DNA of 64,000 bases from Prorocentrum cordatum. Taxonomy: Eukaryota; Sar; Dinophyceae; Prorocentrales; Prorocentraceae. Both the position numbers and the translations under genes were made by a program. The stretch is from the NCBI GenBank assembly GCA_963575745.1, contig CAUYUJ010017894.1, positions 25,352 to 89,351 of the forward strand, in the 5' to 3' direction. The notes beneath the pieces were generated by a model. The model saw only the letters and a program-made list of their open reading frames with translations. It was not told the DNA's origin and made no database searches. Within the stretch, counting starts at the first letter, position 1. The number at the start of each line of letters is the position of its first letter. Below are positions 57,890-64,000 of the stretch, in pieces.

Positions 57890-60800
57890 CGGGGGCACCG
57901 AATCCGCGGGAACCCCCCAGAACTGCCGGAGCACGCGCGGCAGCGCTCCCCGGCAGCGCGCTGCGGGCCTGGCCGCCGCCGCCGCTACCGCCGCCTCTGG
58001 CGCGCTGGCAACGCCCAGCTGCGCCTGGCCGCCCCTGCCCCCCAGCACGCCGCCGCCGCCCGCCTGCAGCCCGGCCCCCCGCTACCCTCGCGGCGCCCCG
58101 CGGCGCCCCGGCGCCAGCGGCAGCACCTCGCCACCGCTGCTGCGCGGCGGCCTGCCGCCCAGCGCTTGGCACACGCGCGAGCCGGCCAGCTGCGCCGCGC
58201 AAAGGGTCTCCCGCCGCCACTGGCGCGCGCCCTGCGCCATGCGCCCCGATGCCTGCCGCCAGCGCCCGACGGCGCGCCCTGCGCCCCAGCGGCCCGCCCG
58301 CCATGGGCAGCGCCCCGCGCTCAGCGCGCGGCCCCGCCGCTGGGCGCGCGCCCCTGCTCAGTTCGTTCGCGCGCGGCGGGCAGCCGGTTCGCCGCCGTCG
58401 CCGCCCGCTTCGCGGCGCGCCGCGCCGCGCGCGGCGAGGCATCCGGAGCGGTAAGCCTTCTCGCTCCTGCGCTGCAGCGTCGCCACCAGGGCCTAGCGCG
58501 CGGCCACCAGCACGGCGGCGTCGCCGCGCGCCCAGGTGCGGAGGAGCGCCCGCGCTTCCAGCTGGCGCGCCCGAGGGCCTCGAGCGCGAAGGCAGTCAGA
58601 GCTCGGCCTGGGCGGCGTCGGCGCCCGCGCCCCCCCACCCCCTGCCCGGCCGCCGCAGCTGCGCCGTCGCGGGAAGCGCGGTTCTAGCCCGCCGGCGCGC
58701 CCGCGCCGAGAGCGGCGCCCGCGACCACCACGTCGACGTAGGTCGCGCCGGCCGCGGTGTCGGCGAAGGCAACGTCGAGGCGGGCTGCCTCGACTGCGCC
58801 ATCCGCGCACGCCCTGTACCAGGCGGGCACGAATTTGCATCGCGCCCACGCCCGTCGCACCTCGGGCACGCAGCCAGCCAGCAAGCCAGTCCCTGATGCC
58901 GCCGTGGCGATTGGCCGTGCCGCTGCCGACGCGGCAGCCGAGGCAGTGCCCCAGCGTCGTCGCCAGGTCGACCCCGCAGCGAGCGCCGTCCTCTCGGCGC
59001 TGGAAGCAAATGGCGCCGGCGGCCGCGGGCACGGCGCCAGATCGGGGAGAAGCGCGCCTCCGCCAGCACGCGGCCCTCCGTCGTCGGCGGCAGGACGCCG
59101 CGGAGCCGCTGCCGACGCGCGCGCGCTGCTCTGGCGCTGCGAGGGCCCGCTGCGCCTTCGCCTCAGGCCCCGCGCGCGGGTTACAGACCTTCCTCTTCCG
59201 CGCGCTCGAGCGGAGGCCCCGCGCCGAGAAAAGCGCCGGGCGCTGCGATGAGTGCAGCCGCCAGTGCGCGCGGGCTGCCTACGACGCACACGTCGTCGAG
59301 GTAGGCCACCACCCCAGCCTCGGGGCCCACGCGGCGCGCCGCCGCTTCCAGGCCCTCGTAGAGCGTCGCCATCGCCGCGGCGAAACAAGCAGGGGAGAGG
59401 TCAACCCTGGCCCATTCCGCGCTCTGCTCTGCCGGCGCCGCCCGGGCACCAGGAAGGCGCGCCCCGCGCGTGGTGGCGCCGCCGCGCCACGCCGTCGCCA
59501 GACGGGCAAGCTCGGGCAGGCGGCCGGCGACCTCCCGCAGCAGGGCCTCAGCAGAGCTCTGGCGACGCCCAGGGAGATCACTGCAGCGCTGGGCTCCTTC
59601 TCGAGCGCGGCCGCGGCGCCGTTCTGACGGCCCACGCCGGACTGGTGGCGACCCGCCGCCGCAGCGACGGCGCCCGCGCGCGCCGCCGCGGACGCCTTGA
59701 TCGCCATCCTGTTCAGTCTCGCCGCAGGCGGGCAATCGCCGCTTCCTGGCTTCAGCAGCAGCAGCAGCAGCCGCCCGGCGAGGATGGCCCGCACTGCCTG
59801 CTCCGGCGCCTGGCCCTCGAGGGCGAGGACGACGACCTGCGAGAGCGTCTGCCCCCCTCCTCGCGCCCGCGCAAAACCGCCCAACGCTCGAAGCGGGCGC
59901 GGGAAAGGCCTGGACCCAGGTGGCGCGGGCATATCCCGAGGCTGCCCGCCACCTGTTCGGCCGCCTCGGCATCCCAAGGCGCCGCGGGCTGCGCCAGAGG
60001 CGACGGCGGCGGCGGGAAGAGGGCGGCGAGGTCGAGGGCCACCTCAAGGACGCGCGCAAGCTTGCCGCCCACGCGGCCGCCGCAGCCGCGCGGCACACCT
60101 GTCCAAGCGTGATGACGAAGAGGTCATGCACTCGTCTGGCCGCCCTCCGGCTTGCGTTGCCTCAGGCGGCCCCCTGCTCAGCTGCTTTCCCAGGTCGCGC
60201 GGTTGCGGCCCACAGCGCCACCCACTCCCCTGCCCAGGTCTGGCGCAGGCGGCGTGGGAGCACCTAGAAGGCCAAACTCTGGTCGTCGCTGCCACTCGAG
60301 GATGGCACCGCGAACAGCAGCCGCGGGAGCAGGAGCAGCTGGGCCCACGCCGCCTCGCTCGCGAGGGCCGCCGCGGCTGCGCGCAGCGCAGCGGACAGCA
60401 CGTCCGCAATCGCCGTGTCGAAGGCTGGGGACGTCGATGTCCACGCGGGCACCGCTTCGCGCAAGGCGCACTCCAAGGCGAACATGGCCCACCATTCCAG
60501 CCCAGGGAACTCGCCCGACTCGATCCGCTGCCAGCGCGCGTCGCAACTAGACGTCGCTCGCGGGCGCGCCGTCCGCCTCAGGCGGTACCGACCTCAGCGG
60601 ACGCGCGGAGCAGGCGAAGATCTCCACGCGGGCCTCCTCCAGCAAAGCCGCCAAGCCCTCGACCGAGCCCAGGAGCACTCCGCCTGCGATGCAAGCTGGG
60701 TGGCGGAAGTACCAATCGGGGTTTGCCCAGTTCGCGAGGCGCACCGCTCCCTGCTCGAAACCCAAGCAGCCCACGCAGCATGCCGCCACATGCTTCTGAT

Positions 60801-61200
60801 GACCCTGGCGGCTGGCCGCCCATGCGCGCACCTGGGGAGGACGCCCTGCAGCAGCGGCGGGCGGCGTCGCAGCGGCAGTGGCAGCGACAGCGGCGCCTGC
60901 GGCGCTCGCCGGGACAGCAACGGCACGGGGTGCGCCGCCAAGATGGGCTGCTCCGGAGGCGCGTCAGCAGCCGCCCCGTCCGCATCCTGCATATCATTGT
61001 CCCTCCTCGCCATCTCCTCCTTGCCCAAGTCGCTCACGGACCCCTGGTCGCAGGCCAGTTGGCCCGGAGTGCAGCACCTGCCGCAAGCGCAGCGCCACGG
61101 CCCTTGGGGGCCGTCCAATCCCGCCGCCGCTGCAGCGCCAGGTTCGACGTCGACCTTCACTTCGTCGCCGCACTCGTCGCTGCACTTGAAGTTTATAAGT
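57890..61200 (-). pseudogene. Decayed LINE with YLDD reverse transcriptase and restriction-like endonuclease-type C-terminus
   Basis: Coding-like pieces on the minus strand follow the order of a LINE polyprotein but switch frame repeatedly. 61200-60950: Cys-rich N-terminus (CACGRCCTPGQLAC). About 60480-60260: AAWAQLLLLPRLLFAVP. About 59980-59600: pre-catalytic region. 59291-59309: AGVVAYLDDVCVVGSP, a reverse transcriptase motif C (YLDD). 59030-58870: ARCGVDLATTLGHCLGC then RHGGIRDWLAGWL. About 58880-58690: WARCKFVPAWYRACADG, then AARLDVAFADT and TYVDVVV. The last blocks (Cys/His cluster, RH..IRD.LA, LDV.F...YVDV.V) resemble the zinc-knuckle plus PD-(D/E)XK endonuclease that follows reverse transcriptase in R2-type LINEs. 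At least five frame changes show it is inactive. The family call is from memory. Confidence 0.6.
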
Positions 61201-61304
61201 GCCTGCGGAGCCGCCGCCGGGGGCAGCGCAGCCGCCGAAGAGAGGGCCCGGGGTAACCGCGCGGCCGCCAGCGCGGCCGGGGGGTGGTCGGGGGCGGCTG
61301 GGGA

Positions 61305-61480
61305 GGCCTCCTCCTCCTCCTCCTCCTCCTCCTCCTCCTCTCCTCTCCTCCTCCTCCTCTCCTCTCCTCCTCCTCCTTCTCTCCTCTCCTTATCCTCCTC
61401 CTCTTCTCCTCCTCCTCTTCCTCCTCCTCCTCCTCCTTCTCCTCCTCGTCATCCTCCTCCTTCTCCTCCCCCTCACCACC
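61305..61480 (+). repeat. (TCC)n pyrimidine tract
   Basis: TCC with CTCT and TTC variants, upstream (minus sense) of the decayed LINE. Confidence 0.95.
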
Positions 61481-61766
61481 ACCACCATCACCACCACCAC
61501 CACCACCACTACCACCACCACCACCACCACGCTCACCATCATCAACATCATCATCAGCAGCATCATCGCCATCATCAGCAGCAGCATCACATCATCACCA
61601 TCACCATCACGATCACCATCACCATCACCATCAGCATCATCATCATTTCCACCATGAACAGCATCATCATGACCATGATGAGCACCAGTACCATCACAAT
61701 CACAGTCACCACCATCATCACCACCATCACCACCACCACCATGGCCACCATCATCATCATCATCAG

Positions 61767-61863
<97 letters not shown>

Positions 61864-62000
61864 GTCGTCATCATGATCATGATGATCATCAACATCATTA
61901 TCATTGTCATCATCATCACCACCACCATCATCATCACCATCATCGCCATCGCCATTCCCATTGCCGTTGTCATCGCCACCGTCGTCATCGCGATCATGAA
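61481..62000 (+). repeat. CAC then CAT trinucleotide array
   Basis: CAC/CCA block to about 61535, then ATC/CAT with a pure run at about 61752-61866, then CAT/CAC/CGC mixtures. Frames read poly-His or poly-Met. Confidence 0.95.
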
Positions 62001-62194
62001 CATATTGATGAGCACCTCACGATCGCCATAATTTGTTCGTCATCACAATCACTACCATCGCCATCATCACCACAATCACCACCATGATAACAATCACCAC
62101 CATAGCCAACATCTCATATCGAAGACGCCCACGGCGAATCACCGCCGCCCCCTGCCTTTTTGGAAGCGCCTATGTGGGCGAACGTTGAGGCCAG

Positions 62195-63500
62195 ACCTGC
62201 CAAGCTATCGGACCTGCCAAGCTATCGGTTTGGAAAGCCTTCGGGGAACACGTGTGCCTCTTGAAGGTCCTCTTGGCCGCCTGGAGGCCATTTTGATCCT
62301 TTCGGGCCTTCTTGGAGGACGTCTTGGAGGGCTCTTGGGCCGTCTTGGAGGCCATCTTGAGCGCCTTGGAGACCTCTTGGGCCGTCTTGGGGGCCTCTTG
62401 GGGCCGTGTCTGGGGCCTCCTGGGCGATCTTTGGGGGCGCGTGGGCCGTCTCGGGCCATCGGAAGGCAGGAAGAAAGCAAATGCCACAAGCCGTCAAAAG
62501 TCCATGGGAAATCTATGATTGTGGCCTTTTCGGGCCTTCCTGGAGGCCCTCTTGGAGGCCTCTTGGGCCGTCGTGGGCCATCTTAGGGCCATGTTCGGCC
62601 GTCTTGGTGCGCTCCTGGTCCGTCTGACGCCGTCGGAAGCCGGTTGGGGGGCCTCTATGGGCCGACTTGGGGCCCTCTTGGAATGCCCCAGGGCCGTCTT
62701 GGAGGCCATCTTGGGCGTCTTAAAGGCCTCCTGTGCCGTCTTGGGGGCCTCATGGGGCCGTCTCGGGGCCCTCTTGGGCCGTTCTGGGGCCATATTGGAG
62801 GCCTCTTGGGCGATCTTTCCGCGATCTTTGGGTGCTCTTGGGCCGTCTCGGGCCGTCGTTGGCGTCTTCTGGCCTTCCTGGAGGCCCTCTTGGGGGCCTC
62901 TTGGGCTGTCTTGGGCCTGCTTCGAGCCAACTTCGGCCATATTGGTGGGTTCCTGGCACGCCTGACGCCGTCGGGAGCCGTTTGGGGGGCCTTTCTGGGC
63001 CGACTTGGGGCCCTCTTGGGGCGCTTCGGGGCCGTCTTGGAGGCCATCTTGGGCGTCTTGGATGCAATCTTGGGCGTGTTGGAAGCCTCTTGGCGTCTCG
63101 GGGCCCTCTTGGGACCGTCTTGGAAGCCACTTGGGCCGTCGTGGGACCCTCTTGGGGGCATCTTGGGCGATCTTGGGAGCCTCTTGGACCGTCTTGGGCC
63201 GTCGGAAAGCCGAAACGAAGCGAATGCCAAAATCCTTCAAAAACCTAAGGGAAATCAATGATTGTGGCCCTTTCGGGCCCTCCTGGAGGACCTCTTGAAG
63301 GCCACTTGGGCCGTCTTGGAAGCCTCTTGCGGGCCTTTTGGGCCGTCTTGGGCCATGTTGAGGCCATCTTGGGCCGTCTTGGGTAAATCTTGGAGCCATC
63401 TTAGCCCTCTTCGACATCTTGGCCGTCTTGGAAGCATCTTGGAGACCATCCTGGGCCATCTTGGCCGTCTTGGAAGGCATCTTGGGCCAACTTGGGGCAA
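62195..63500 (+). repeat. CTTGGGCCGTCTTGGAGGCC short-repeat array (copy 4), 1.3 kb
   Basis: Degenerate tandem repeats of about 15-21 bases with core TTGGGCCGTCTTGGAGGCC, plus two longer units containing cggaa.gc.ga..gaa.c.aatgcca followed by agtccatgggaaatctatga or aacctaagggaaatcaatga (about 62458-62530 and 63200-63270). Same family as 27.8, 33.4 and 53.9 kb. Confidence 0.85.
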
Positions 63501-63650
63501 CAGAAGCATTGACAGATGAGTTTCCCGGGACCCCGGCGGGACGGGCCGAAGCCTCAGGAGTTCTTTTGGAAAAAGAACCAAAACCAAAACCGTAATAATT
63601 TGGCACGCCAGGCACCCCTGCGATGAATCGACAGGGGGCGGCGGACGACG

Positions 63651-63816
63651 GAAAGCGCGCGTTCGCGTGCGGTCCGTTAGTCGGAAGAAATTGGACTTGG
63701 AGGAGTTCGAGGGGGGTGGCATCGCCGGGCCCGGATGACGAAAGCGCGCGTTAGCGTGCGGTCCGTTAGTCGGAAGAAATTGGACTTGGGGGAGTTCGAG
63801 GGGGTTGGCGTCGCGA
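63651..63816 (+). repeat. 89-bp tandem duplication
   Basis: gaaagcgcgcgtt.gcgtgcg...tcggaagaaattggacttgg.ggagttcgaggggg begins at 63651 and again at 63740. The copies differ at few positions. Confidence 0.85.
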
Positions 63817-63924
63817 CGCCCGATATCTAATTGCCCTCCCGCCTCGTTTTTTATCGAATAGGACGGCCTTCGGGGCTTAAAAGAAGCGTTTCGCTCGAGA
63901 CATCATCGGAAAACGCTTCTTGGG

Positions 63925-63968
63925 CGCTTCTTGGGCCGTTTTAGGCGCCTAAGACAGCCCAAGAAGCG
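63925..63968. repeat. 44-bp hairpin at an orientation switch of the short-repeat array
   Basis: cgcttcttgggccgttttag and its near reverse complement meet at TTAGGCGCCTAA. To the left the array reads CTTGGGCCGT, to the right CCAAGACGG, so the repeat family inverts here. Confidence 0.8.
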
Positions 63969-64000
63969 GCCAAGACGGCGCCGAAGACGGCCCAAGACGG

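Noticed and set aside
62494-63615. 373-codon Lys/Ala/Pro-rich minus-strand frame
   Set aside because: Translation of the 62 kb GGCC array. All frames there look repetitive in the same way.

Overview
This 64 kb window looks like nuclear DNA of a large-genome protist, most likely a dinoflagellate. That is an inference from three things. The transposon proteins (a Gag, a LINE with an apurinic-type endonuclease, and a LINE with a probable restriction-like endonuclease) belong to groups I associate with dinoflagellate genomes. There are very large, GC-rich, tandemly repeated coding regions. A large share of the rest is simple repeat. No bacterial operon, CRISPR array, rRNA or tRNA was recognised. 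Two runs of exactly 100 N (28530-28629, 51401-51500) are assembly gaps, both next to extreme low-complexity DNA.

Layout. 1-236: 3' end of an unidentified acidic protein. 478-1960: GGA, CAT/CAG and TCC microsatellites. 1914-23241 (minus): one giant modular surface- or wall-type protein gene, roughly 7,000 residues if continuous. It has 21 copies of a six-cysteine, PAN/apple-like domain at the N-terminal end. A mucin-like Ser/Thr tail follows, built from a 423-bp (141-residue) satellite and then a 534-bp (178-residue) satellite, and it ends in a short Cys motif. Five frame breaks fall in or near the 423-bp array; three lie in densely noisy patches. 23.6-24.9 kb: simple repeats, no gene. 25.0-27.1 kb (minus): dead retrotransposon Gag and post-Gag region with five in-frame stops. 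27.8-35.7 kb: repeats, foldback elements, a gap, and CCA, CT, AT and GATAT arrays. 35.9-37.7 kb (minus): an open 608-codon frame, possibly a retroelement ORF1. 38.4-43.5 kb: a foldback sequence, TCC arrays alternating with AT-rich TTA/TAG islands, and a LINE 3' fragment at 41.2 kb. 44.3-48.4 kb (minus): endonuclease plus reverse transcriptase of a LINE, split by one frame break; 49.6-51.1 kb (minus) is a likely ORF1 of the same element. 51.2-57.6 kb: G-rich repeats, two foldback elements, GAC and ATC arrays and dispersed repeats. 57.9-61.2 kb (minus): a decayed second LINE with a YLDD reverse transcriptase motif and a Cys/His plus endonuclease-like C-terminus. 61.3-64.0 kb: TCC/CAC/CAT arrays and a GGCC-rich short-repeat array that turns around at a hairpin.

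Apart from the giant gene and possibly the 5' partial gene, everything that looks protein-coding is mobile-element derived. All recognised coding sequence except the first 236 bases is on the minus strand. The most notable features are the nested, frame-preserving satellites inside the giant gene, the Gag frame with five stops but no frameshift, and several 140-200 bp foldback elements shared between distant positions.
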